Notes under the pieces: model-generated
What the model was told of the DNA's origin: nothing
The model's input: the letters and a program-made list of their open reading frames with translations, nothing else
The model's database searches: none
Origin: Dipteronia dyeriana
Taxonomy: Eukaryota; Streptophyta; Magnoliopsida; Sapindales; Sapindaceae
Length of the DNA stretch: 64,000 nt
Assembly (NCBI GenBank): GCA_032871835.1
Contig: CM065299.1
Location: 29,653,074 to 29,717,073 of the forward strand
Direction of reading: 5' to 3'
Translations under genes and position numbers: made by a program
Shown here: positions 54,652 through 64,000 of the stretch, in pieces
Layout of the letters: each line of letters starts with the position of its first letter
Numbering within the stretch: position 1 is the stretch's first letter

Positions 54652-57600
54652 ATGGCGAGTATTCAATTAGAGAGGGAAGATAGTATTTCAAGGCAACAAG
54701 AGAGTCCGAGGAGTTCAGAGACACAGGTTGGTATGAAAGTGGAGGATCTGTGGGACGTATTGGAGCCACAGCTGAGTCCTACTGAGAAGCTCAACGCTTG
54801 CTTTGAGAGCATTCCTGTCTCTGCTTTTCCTCCTGCTCCTTCCTCTCAAGGTTCTTATTGTGATCATACATTACATACATCAATATATTTCTTTTTGCGT
54901 CTGATCAATTGATTTATTGTCAAAGTTTGTTGTTAATATTGAACAGTGAATACTGAATTATGTTTAAATGTATAAAACCTCGATTGCTACTTGCTAGAGA
55001 AAAATTGGATATTTATTTATATGCCTTGATCAATAATTTCTGAGGAAATTAAATACTCTTGGCGGTGGTTGGGTACAATTATTGATTGAATTTCATTTTC
55101 AAATCCTGTTTTATTGGTGGCTGGATTTGATAGCCGAAGAAAATAGGTATGGCAAAAGAAGAAAAAAAATATTCAAGTTTATATGGAAAGTCATTTGAGA
55201 AAAGCTGAATTGTATTGTATCAGCTGAGTGACAAGATTCCTGGGACAAATTTGTTAATGATTTCTTATTGGAAATGTTTTTTTTTTTAGGTAAATAAGAA
55301 GCTACTGCATTACATATTAGTATCTTGATTAGGCATTTTTTGCTAGGATTCGCATAATCGAAATTATATCGTTTCTCTCTTTTACATATTCTTATTCTTT
55401 GTATGATTGGTATTGGCTCAATATGTGTAGATTATTGTATGCAGTTATTGAGATAAAATCAGATACAAGTCTAGCTGAAGCTGTTCAAATTCTGGCCCAA
55501 CACAGAATTCTTAGTGCACCTGTTGTGGATGTTGATGCACCTGAGGATGCCACTTGGATTGACAGATACATCGGCATTGTTGAGTTTGCCGGAATTGCTG
55601 TTTGGATTTTGCATCAGGTCAGCATAGCAGTCGGTTTTTCTCATTGAAAATTCAAGTAGGTTTGATATCTTGTGTTTGACTTTGTCGGTGAGATTTTTGT
55701 AGAATTAGTGATAAATACCATGAAATGGTGCTAAAAGGGAGCAAAGATTGATGCTTAATTTTTCCGTAATTTTGGAGTGCCACTTAATTGAATCAGAATT
55801 ACTTAATGATTATTCACATTCCTTATTTTGGTTTTCAGAGCAACTGTTTGGAAGGTAATGTTCAAAGATGGTTTTAGGCCTAATATTGGTCACATTTTAT
55901 TCTTGAAATCCCAGTCATGTAAGAAATTTGAAATGTTTAAGACCGCTAATTAAACCCAAAACAGGAGGGGGTAAAGGAGGGAGATGGTAAATATGAGAAA
56001 AAAAACTGAACATATTCTTTGTTTGAGGAATTTATACTTTTGATTCAACTGACATTACAGAGTGATCCAATGTATGTCTTAAATACGGGGGAGTTTTAAA
56101 TGTTAAGAAAAAAAAATTGTCATTCTTTGGCTCGTTGTTTTCCTGACTTGGTAGTAATTTTGTAAACAAAACTTTTTTGTATTCTCAACAGTCGGAACCT
56201 CCTTCTCCAAGGAGTCCATCCTATGGTAATGCCATTGATGCAGCAATTAACGGCATCACGAAGGCTGCTGGACTTGGGAACTTAGGCCCTGAAGATGCTG
56301 CAATGACTTCTGGAAACTTTTTTGAAGCGTTGACCACTTCTGACTTCTATAAGAATACCAAGGTTGTGTATTTCTGACTTTAACAGCCTTTCAACATTTA
56401 TTTTTCCCACAAAAATCTGTCTCATGTATTAAATTCTGAGCATACAGGTTCGAGATATCTCGGGGTCATTCCGCTGGGCCCCATTCCTTGCTTTGCAAAA
56501 GTCCAACTCCTTCTTGACCATGCTCTTGTTGCTTTCAAATTACAAAATGAAGAGCATTCCTGTGGTTGATTTGGGTGAAGGAACAATTGACAACATCATC
56601 ACCCAGTCTTCTGTAATTCACATGTTAGCAGAATGTTCTGGACTCCAATGGTTTGAGAGCTGGGGAACCAAGAAACTCTCTGAAATCGGTCTTCCCACGA
56701 TGTCTCCCAATCAAATTATCAAGGTATGTATGGTAATCTCAGTTCAAAGTTATCCTTGAACCGTGAATTTAAATTATTGAAAGTGATTACTTTAAGGTAC
56801 AATTTATCTTACTGAATTATTAAAAATCTTAACCTGATATGCCCACAATTTCCAAAGATTTGCCCTGCATGTTCCTCTTTATGTCTGCAAATAAGTTCTC
56901 ATGACAGAAAATGTTATCTTGGCTCAATAAACTAGAGAATATCTTCTATTAACCTGGAAGTGAGTCCTCTTGATTTTGTCTGTGCACTTTCTAGTTGTTT
57001 TAGGGAACTGATGTTTCCCTAAAAGATCATGTTTTAAGCCAAAGGGAATCTTCTTTAGCCATTAACTTGTCGATTATATTTTCCAATGATTCCTTTTTCT
57101 GTTTTAGGTGTATGAGGATGAACCTGTGCTCCAGGCATTTAAAGTGATGAGGCGAAAGAGGATCGGAGGCATACCTGTTGTTGATAGTGGTGGTAGTATG
57201 GCAGTTGGTAATATAAGCCTAAGAGATGTTCAGTTCCTCCTAACTGCTCCAGAGATCTACCATGATTACAGGTCTGTGGCTGAATTATTTCCCAGCATTT
57301 TATATAGTTTCTTGTTAAGGTTGTTCCTTGTTTAATTGCTGAACTTACTAATACAAGTTTTATGTGATTGTATAGATCTATAACAGCAAAGAATTTCCTA
57401 ACAGCAGTTAGAAACTACTTGGAGAAGCATCATCAGGATTCACCATTGATAAGTGGCATGGTTTCATGCAAAAGAGACCACACAATTAAGGAATTGATTC
57501 AACTGCTTGATACTAAAAAGATACATCGAATTTATGTTGTGGATGACAATGGGAATTTGGAAGGGGTGATCACATTGAGAGACATCATCTCAAGGCTAGT

Positions 57601-57673
57601 ACATGAACCCCGTGGCTATTTTGGTGATTTCTTCGATGGTGTTCTGCCACTACCCGCAAACAGCAGGGTTTAA
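54652..57673 (+). CDS. KING1-like: SNF1-related protein kinase (SnRK1) regulatory subunit gamma, KING1-like, four CBS motifs
   Basis: Six exons: 54652-54850, 55445-55617, 56192-56362, 56448-56723, 57108-57271 and 57376-57673. All introns have GT-AG ends, the phases agree, and the 1281 nt encode 426 residues, about the size known for KING1-type gamma subunits. Residues 30-66 hold VEDLWDVLEPQLSPTEKLNA. CBS-like units are near residues 67-122 (SDTSLAEAVQILAQHRILSA), 190-245 (FLTMLLLLSNYKMKSIPVVD), 274-325 (VLQAFKVMRRKRIGGIPVVD) and 352-405 (TIKELIQLLDTKKIHRIYVV). It ends YFGDFFDGV...NSRV. Gamma subunits belong to the plant SnRK1 energy-sensing kinase complex and related assemblies. The start has a strong AAGATGGCG context. 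The frame stays open upstream to 54406, so an extended N-terminus cannot be excluded. This is the only apparently intact host gene here. Confidence 0.95.
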
Positions 57674-58259
57674 AGGTAATAAAGAGTTTTCATGATATTG
57701 ATAGTTAACCCTTTTTTTTCCGCATATGATTCTCCACTGCTGTCTTTTGGTGATGGATCGAGACTGGTTGGTTATAGTGTTTGTAAACATAGATGATGTC
57801 CATCAGTCCATGTAATTAGTAATTCTTCTGTTTTGCGAGAGTTAAATTCTCTGTATGTTGCTGCATCCACCAACTCCAAGCGAGCCCCGTTGTGTAGATA
57901 GTCTAATAATTGGAGCGCTTCATTTAGTTTCCCTTCTAATATGAACAATTAGTTCTTACCTGAGGATGAATAAAAATCTGCTTCGATTGCTTTTGTGCTT
58001 CATCTCTTCATAATGTTTGTTCCTAATATTCTTGATAGTCAAGAGGCACCTAGTCCTGATTAAACAGTTCCAAATGCAGCCTCTCATAGATGTTGTACTT
58101 GGGGGATAAGAAAGTCCTATCAATTTTTTTCCCATAAAGTTGTAAATTAAACATTATTTCTTCATAACATGTTTGTGTAGTTAACTTTGACTAATGCATA
58201 TTTGAATATTTGGTTTGGGATTCCGCATGATTTTATAGTGTTACAGAATAGTTTATTAT
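57674..58259 (+). other. 3' UTR and downstream region of the SnRK1 gamma gene
   Basis: A poly(A) signal AATAAA is at 57969-57974, about 300 bp after the stop codon. Further on I see nothing coding. Confidence 0.6.
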
Positions 58260-59983
58260 TTCTTAAAAACCGTTTTATAAGGTTACAAAATAGGAACTAT
58301 TCATTAAAGTTGTTATTGGAACTATTCATTAAAGATAATTGATTCAATGCATGTATTGTTGTTATCTCAGAGCTATCTATCTACCTACATAAATTGTTGT
58401 TAGCAAATTCGATAATTTTTTGTTTTGCAACTTCCAATAGGAGATAAACTTAATCACATTTAAAAGTTTATGTGAATAAACACACAATCACTTAATATTA
58501 ATCGAATTTTATTCAAAATTCAAATAAAAAGGAAAACCATATCTAGAAAAAAGGAATTTTTATAAATAAACCCTCAAGTTTGTTAGAGAGTAATGTTTTA
58601 GTGATATACAATAATTCAATTGTTAATAATCATTTGAGGGTAAAGGTACCAAAATGCCTCAATTTTTTTTCTTTGAATTTCATATTTGAAGTTGCTATTG
58701 GAATTGTTCATCAAATAGAAATGATTCAATACATGTCATCGATATGTGCTATTTATTGGATATTGGATATAAATCTGGTTCGAGATATATCTATCCGCCT
58801 CCATTAAGTTGTTGAAAAATGCAACTATTTTCTTTTCGGAACTTCCAAATCATTCATGTGGGAGATAAATTTGATAACGTTTTAAGAGTTTATTGAATAA
58901 ACACAATCATTTAATGTTCTTTTTTATTTTTATTTTTACGAATCTGAATAACATAAGACTGAATCTCAATGGATCGTGGTAGGCTGGCAGCAAGGTCACT
59001 TTGTCAATTAAAATACTTTGTTGCGTATTTATGTCATCTATAAAGGATTCTATTTGCCGCTTACGTTTCAAGGCGACCATGCGGTTCTTTTGTCGCATGA
59101 GCTTTACCAATAACAAGTGCCTTTGGTGACCGTGAGATACCTATTGTAGGGCAGCAAACGGACGGCGGGCGCACGCATTGTTCTAGCTCGGATTCTGACT
59201 TAGAGGCGTTTAATCATAATCCAGCGCACGGTAGCTTCGTGCCACTGGTTCAAAGAAAAAAAGAATTGTCCATAAATAAACCATTGATTTTGTTGAAGAG
59301 TAATGTTTTAGTGACATCCAGTAATTTAATTGTTACAAACCATTTGGAGGGTAAAAGTACCAAAATACCTCTAATTTAATTTCATTACAGTATCATCTCC
59401 TATTTTTACATTTTGAATTATATATTCGAAGTTGTTATCATAACTATTCATTAAAGAGAATCGATTCAATTTCCTCAACAACAACAAAAATCGATTCAAT
59501 ACATTTCCTATGAACCCATCAGTACTATATATTGGATATGTATCTAATCTCACTTTAACCCCATTAGAGCCGGAGATACGTCATATAAATTAAATTTCCA
59601 TAAAGGAAATTGCAGTAAGAGTTGCGATGTTTAGTATGAGATTTATTTATGAACAATATTCTTCTTTGCCAGACATGATACTTTTTTTCATCTGAACGTT
59701 AAATAAAATTCGTATATTCAACTATTCAATTAACATGAAATGATACTGTTTTTATTCACTTAAACTTGTAAATGTGATCAAGTTTATTTTTCGAAAGAAT
59801 GATTTGGAAAATCTAAAATAAAAAAATTGTCATATTTGCTTACGACTTAACGAAGATAAATAGGTAGATCTGATATTATATTCATATCTAATTCTAATAG
59901 CAGCTGAATATATGGAATTCAAACGGGAAATAGGAAAAGATATTGGAGTGAAATTAAATTAGGATCATTTTGGTACTTTTACC
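58260..59983. repeat. Degenerate copies of dispersed repeat D
   Basis: Repeat D has the phrase ATAAATAAACC(C/A)T, then AGAGTAATGTTTTAGTGA, then TTTAATTGTTA, then GGGTAAA(A/G)GTACCAAAAT. Farther on are TTGAAGTTGTTATTGGAACT, GATTCAATACATGT and a conserved GGAGATAAACTTGAT tail. A tail-end copy lies at about 58280-58500, full-length copies at about 58560-58930 and 59262-59560, and an inverted copy at about 59600-59983 that continues beyond the hAT element. No coding is seen. The repeat is probably a non-autonomous element whose ends I could not define. Confidence 0.65.
58938..59252 (-). pseudogene. 25S (26S) cytosolic rRNA 3'-end pseudogene
   Basis: The plus strand carries the reverse complement of the last ~310 bases of plant cytosolic large-subunit rRNA. 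Recognisable blocks include CTGAATCTCAATGGATCGTGG, GCGTATTTATGTCATCTATA and AAAGGATTCTATTTGCCGCT. Others are GTGCCTTTGG, ACGGACGGCGGGCGCA, CGGATTCTGACTTAGAGGCG and CATAATCCAGCGCACGGTAG. Many substitutions and small insertions show that it is not functional. On the rRNA sense strand the 3' end is followed directly by AAAAATAAAAATAAAAAAG, which suggests a polyadenylated, reverse-transcribed copy. It lies between two copies of repeat D. Confidence 0.9.
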
Positions 59984-60070
59984 CTAGCTTGCACGGACAC
60001 TGACACGGCCACGACGACACGACACGGGGACACGACAAATCCCCAAAAACTAGGACATGGACATGTCAAT
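59984..60070. repeat. hAT left terminal and subterminal repeats
   Basis: The inverted repeat is followed by a cluster of ACACG and GACACG motifs (ACACGGCC, ACGACACGACACGGGG, ACACGAC). In hAT elements such subterminal motifs are transposase binding sites. Confidence 0.75.
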
Positions 60071-60298
60071 TAAAATAAAATATTTTTATATTTTTTAAAA
60101 AATAATATGTCAAAAGATGATTCAATAAAACACAAGCAACAAGTTTTTAGAATTCAATGACTTTAAAAACAAACATAAACATTGTCACATTACATATTCC
60201 AAAATCCAAATGAAACATATTAAAACATCATAAACATATTCTTCAATCCTAGTTCCTAGTTCACTTGATTAACATTGTCCCTACTAATCAGAACTAAA

Positions 60299-62520
60299 TC
60301 AAACATCATCTAATTGTGGTTCATCAAGGGAAAAATCTGAAATCTCAAGCATCCCTGCATTTTCCATCTCCATAGAGTCATAGCCATCCCCCCCAACATC
60401 CCACAATTGAGACACACCTTCATTGTATGATGGGGTTCTCCTTGATAAAAGACGAAGATTAGTATGCACAAATACCAAATCTTCAGCTCTTTGCGGTGCT
60501 ATCTTGTTCCTCCTCATAGAATGTATGAAATTGTAAGTGCTCCAATTTAGTTCACAACACGAGGATGAACAAGGTTGCCCAAGTAACTTCAAAGCTATGG
60601 CTTGGAGAGTTTTTATAGAACTTCCATGAATACCCCACCAAATATCAGAAGTTAAAAAACCTCTATCATTCATAGAATCAGATCCTCTAAAATCACCCAG
60701 GAACATTGAAAAATTAGCATACTCCACATTGACTTGTCTTCTTTCCACATCATTAAGGAAATATCTCTCAAGACATTTTTTTTCTTTCCCTACTAATCTC
60801 AAAGTCTTGGTGTGGAGGAACACGCCTGGGAACCTCCTGAAGCCATTGTTTGCTATAATACCTAGAATTAGAGTAAAAACAAATCATAAATATATAATTT
60901 TAAAAGCAACATAGAAAAAAATCACTAAAGCTTCAAAATTAAACATGTTAAATAATACTACCTAGGATTTAAAGAATGTGCCAAGCAATGAAGCGGTGTA
61001 CTGCTTTTGGTCCATCGATCCACTAGAATTCCATACACCACATCAAAAAACCTTGATGCATCATGAAGTTGCCTTTGTTCTTTTCTAAATATGACAATCT
61101 TCACTTTTTCTATCATAGAATCCCATCACTCATAAACCAAGTGAAGACAAAGTGTGTCTGTGTCAGTCATACGAAGCATCTCATATATGGGAGTTGTGAA
61201 GTCAAGTATATAATCAATGTCAAGCCAGAATAAATCATTTATAACTTTTCCTTGATAGTTCCTGCCTTCTCCATATCATCTTCCTTGTACAACCATTTGT
61301 TGTAAGGCTTGCTTTATTTCCTTAAATCGTTTCAGCATCACAATTGTAGAAGCAAAACGTGTATCGATAACCGTTACCAACTTCAATTTGGAATGATCAT
61401 TAAACATATCCAATCTCATACTATGGTTCATAATAAAAAAAAAATATGAACCAAGCGCCACTAGAAACCTTTGGAATCCAACCACAAACTTCCATCACAT
61501 CATCATATTTTGGATGTGTCGATGGTGAACAAATGTTCTTCAAAGCAAGATTGAGGGTATAGACTACACAGCGTGTCCAAAAAATGTGAGGAAATTTGGC
61601 CTCAACATGAAGTCCGACTGCCTTACAATTTGCAACATTATCAGTGATTACTTGTACCACATTCTGTGGACCAATCTCTCTAATGGAGTTAGTAAGCAAG
61701 CTATCAATAAAATGGTTATCCTTCACCTCTCCTTCACAATTTACTACCTTCAAGAACATTGGTCCAATCTCACAAAAAACCAAAATGTTAATAACTGGTC
61801 TTCGTTGAGAATATGACCATCCATCACTGCATACACTTACGCCTTTCAACACCCAAGAATCCTTAATTGGATTTAACAAACGCTTAATGTTAGGTTTCTC
61901 TTTATGGAGAAGAGTAGTTCTTAATGAGTTGTAACCAGGAGGGAGATGACCCGAAATTTGATTGGTACAAGCACTTTTGAAGGCATTTACATAATGCGGA
62001 ATTCTAGCAAAGTGAAATGACAAGCCACCCGTGAAAAACATTCTTGCAATTTCACTGTCTAGTTGTTATCTAACACCAATATTGAAAGCCTTCTCAATAG
62101 CGCCACTCACTCTCTTCCTCTTCTTTGGATCCAATCTATACGAAATACTAGGGGAAGCGGAAGACGAACCAATACCGGAGGGTAAAGGAACTGGCCTAGG
62201 TATAGATTGTTTCACCCTTAACTCAGCTTCATCCACTACGCGTTGCATTTCCAATAGATTAGTATTCGTAACTTTAGTACAACTTGCAATCCCATTTCCT
62301 TTTAATTTCAACAAATGACACTTTACCCTATGATACAATCCTTTGTGAATACTCTTACAAAAGTTGCACTGAAAGGAAATATTCCCCCACCTTTTCCAAC
62401 TCTCCCAAGCTTTGTAACATACTTCCACAGTGGAGCTTGATCATTTTCGGTTTCAACAGTATTACTATTAGCAACGGGAGTGCCAATAGAAGCTGAAGAG
62501 TTTGGTATTGCATCACTCAT
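60299..62520 (-). pseudogene. hAT transposase (BED finger, DUF659, hAT dimerisation), lightly damaged
   Basis: The start at 62520 reads MSDAIPNSSASIG, then a BED-type zinc finger in two frames: PLWKYVTKLG, then CNFCKSIHKGLYHRVKCHLL. A shift lies near 62395. The frame then runs to a single in-frame TAA at 62066-62068, after which it continues. The DUF659 region (62041-61480) has LLNPIKDSWVLKGVSVCSDG and NVVQVITDNVANCKAVGL, and FWTRCVVYTLNLALKNI follows. Another shift occurs at the A-run near 61435. The C-terminal dimerisation region (60823-60500) contains WWGIHGSSIKTLQAIALKLL, CSSSCCELNWSTYNFIHSM and RAEDLVFVHTNLRLL. An intron probably lies at about 60960-60860. Transposases of this family cut and paste the element. 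With these lesions it is probably inactive. Confidence 0.85.
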
Positions 62521-62547
62521 TTTCCTAAAACAATTGAATATAAACAA

Positions 62548-63579
62548 TCAAGTATAATCTATCATACTGTTCTTCTGTCACAAAAACTCAACAATCACTT
62601 ATCATTTATGATTTATCATTTATCAACAACTTAGTGATCTTGTGAAGTTCTGTAGAAAAAGTTATCATCTTTATAGTTCATACAATTTAGTGATCCTGTG
62701 AAGTTTTGTAGAAAAAGTTATCATCTTTCGAAAGCTTGAACAAGCCAGAGTTTATTTTGTGGATGTTTGATTGAAAAATAAACATACAAACATTGGAAAA
62801 ATTGCTTTGGTGTCTAAAAAATTTCAATACTTTTGTCTATTTCATAATCATTAATCAACTATGGTCTATGTTCAACGAATAAATCAACAACTATGGTTTA
62901 ATTTTTTACGATTCTTAAAATGCCTCATGTCTATACAGTATTAGAGTATACACAAGCATGAATAATATAGTAATAATAAATTAATAATAATCTTATATAA
63001 TGTCTGTCAAATCTTACAAATATAAAATATTAATAAGTAATACACTAATACTAATAACTATTTAGCACTATCTAAGTAATAACGTCTCTATTTAATTTTT
63101 TTTTGTTGACATGCTGCACATAAACAGCCAACAAAACAGAAAGACAAAAAAAGAAAATAAGCCTAGAGAAACAACAAACCAAAAGCCAAATCTTGAAGAA
63201 TGAAGATCGAAAAAATAAAGACTTGATGTGAAGAAGAGTAGAATACCTATTGAAGTCAAGTGAAGAATGAAGATCACAGATATGAAGACTTGGATTTGTT
63301 GGCGTTTTTCACTTCGTCGTTGATGACTTCCTCTTCATCGTCGTTCGTCGTCGACTTCCTCTTCCCTTTTTCTTCTTCTTCTTTTCTTCTTCTTCCTATT
63401 TTCTCTTCTCCAATTCTCATTTCTATGTTTGTTCTGCTCTCCTCTAAAGCCCAGATCGAAAGTATATCTAACCCTAACATTATAATTTTGCAAAGTTCTG
63501 ATATGACCCCTAAAGATTTTAAAATTCATAATTTGACCTCGATTTTTCAAAACTTAATTGCAAAACTGCCCCGCCATGT
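62548..63579. other. hAT 5' untranslated region and flank
   Basis: This is the region upstream of the transposase start. A 36-base phrase (TTAGTGATC(T/C)TGTGAAGTT(C/T)TGTAGAAAAAG) is repeated at 62631 and 62687. The Ser/Phe-rich plus-strand frame at 63260-63598 reads a CTT/TCT-rich stretch and is not a gene. Confidence 0.5.
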
Positions 63580-63765
63580 CCTAACCGTGTCTTTGTAGTG
63601 TCCACCCGTGTCAACACAGTGTCCCTCCCGTTTCCCAACCGTTGACAATCAAAAAAAGTCAGCGAGCACATTTTTACCGTGTTAGACACGTGTCCAGCCG
63701 TGTCAGACGCATGTCTGACACCGACACGTGCCCCAGCTTATTTTTTCTGTGTCCGTGCTTTAGAG
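63580..63765. repeat. hAT right terminal and subterminal repeats
   Basis: CGTGT motifs recur (ACCGTGTC, CCCGTGTC, ACCGTGTTAG, GCCGTGTCAG) along with ACACGTGTCC and GACACGTGCC. They lie in inverted orientation relative to the left end. Confidence 0.75.
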
Positions 63766-64000
63766 CTTTTACCCTCTAAACGGTTTGTAACAATTAAATT
63801 ACTGGATGTCTTTAAAACATTACTCTTTAATAAAGTCGAGGGATTGATCATGAAAATTCCTCTTTGCTAGATACAAAATTCCTCATTCCATAAATAAACC
63901 TTCGATTTTGTTAAAGTGTAATGTTTTAGTGACATCTAGTAATTTAATTGTTACTAACCATTTGAAGGGTAAAAGTACCCAAATACTTTTAATTTAATTT
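63766..64000. repeat. Repeat D copies in inverted then direct orientation
   Basis: 63774-63865 is the rest of the inverted D copy that was split by the hAT element. 63890-64000 is another D copy in direct orientation (CCATAAATAAACC, AATGTTTTAGTGACATCTAG, GGGTAAAAGTACC). Together they form a large imperfect palindrome centred near 63875. Confidence 0.75.

Larger units (their letters stand above)
59984..63765 (-). mobile_element. hAT-superfamily DNA transposon (3782 bp)
   Basis: Flanked by a perfect 8-bp target duplication, CTTTTACC at 59976-59983 and 63766-63773, as expected for hAT. The terminal inverted repeats are CTAGCTTGCACGGACAC (left) and the reverse complement of GTGTCCGTGCTTTAGAG (right). 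The inner ten bases, GCACGGACAC, are identical and the outer bases have diverged. Subterminal regions are rich in ACACG on the left and CGTGT on the right. The transposase is on the minus strand. It inserted within an inverted copy of repeat D. Confidence 0.92.

Noticed and set aside
58907..59116. Minus-strand ORF of 69 codons
   Set aside because: It is a reading of the 25S rRNA pseudogene and its A-rich tail, not a protein gene.
63260..63598. 112-codon plus-strand ORF
   Set aside because: Lies in a TCT/CTT-rich stretch upstream of the hAT transposase. The Ser/Phe/Leu composition follows the repeat.

Overview
This is a stretch of plant nuclear DNA, most likely from a eudicot. It has one apparently intact host gene, a six-exon SnRK1 gamma-type CBS gene, in a sea of nested LTR retrotransposons plus one hAT DNA transposon. 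The evidence for a plant is: GT-AG introns; Ty3/gypsy Tat-type elements with a second RNase H and an antisense additional ORF; Copia and chromovirus elements; a FAR1-like (MULE-derived) coding sequence; and a cytosolic 25S rRNA fragment. I cannot name the species. Nothing prokaryotic is present.

Layout. (1) 1-13062: a degraded Tat-type gypsy element (A1, + strand). It carries an inverted relative (A2), and its 3' LTR is split by a 1.9 kb solo Copia-type LTR (LTR-S). The window itself opens with the tail of another LTR-S. (2) 13063-17838: the 3' end of a Copia element (RNase H, polypurine tract, 2.26 kb LTR) next to an inverted fragment of a related LTR. (3) 18770-30582: element B, an 11.8 kb Tat-type element complete from LTR to LTR, with a perfect 5-bp target duplication (GTTAC). 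It landed inside an antisense LTR-S copy. (4) 31611-43867: a FAR1-like coding sequence broken into three pieces. One break is a 2.2 kb solo LTR with a perfect GACAA duplication. The other is an antisense Copia LTR that was in turn hit by a truncated gypsy copy, A3 (36066-41765). (5) 43868-48671: AT-rich DNA with short repeats. (6) 48672-53160: an antisense chromovirus (element C), probably Reina-like, lacking its 3' LTR. (7) 54652-57673: the SnRK1 gamma gene, with two ABRE-like motifs upstream. (8) 58260-64000: copies of a short dispersed repeat (repeat D), a 25S rRNA pseudogene with an A-rich tail, and a 3.8 kb hAT element with a perfect 8-bp target duplication.

The retroelement genes share one logic: gag, protease, reverse transcriptase, RNase H and integrase in order on one strand. 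In the Tat-type copies, tandem repeats and an oppositely transcribed ORF follow, before the polypurine tract and 3' LTR. Every retroelement protein here is broken by stops, frameshifts or deletions, so none should be autonomous. The hAT transposase is the least damaged of the mobile genes. The SnRK1 gamma gene should encode 426 residues and reads cleanly through all splice junctions.
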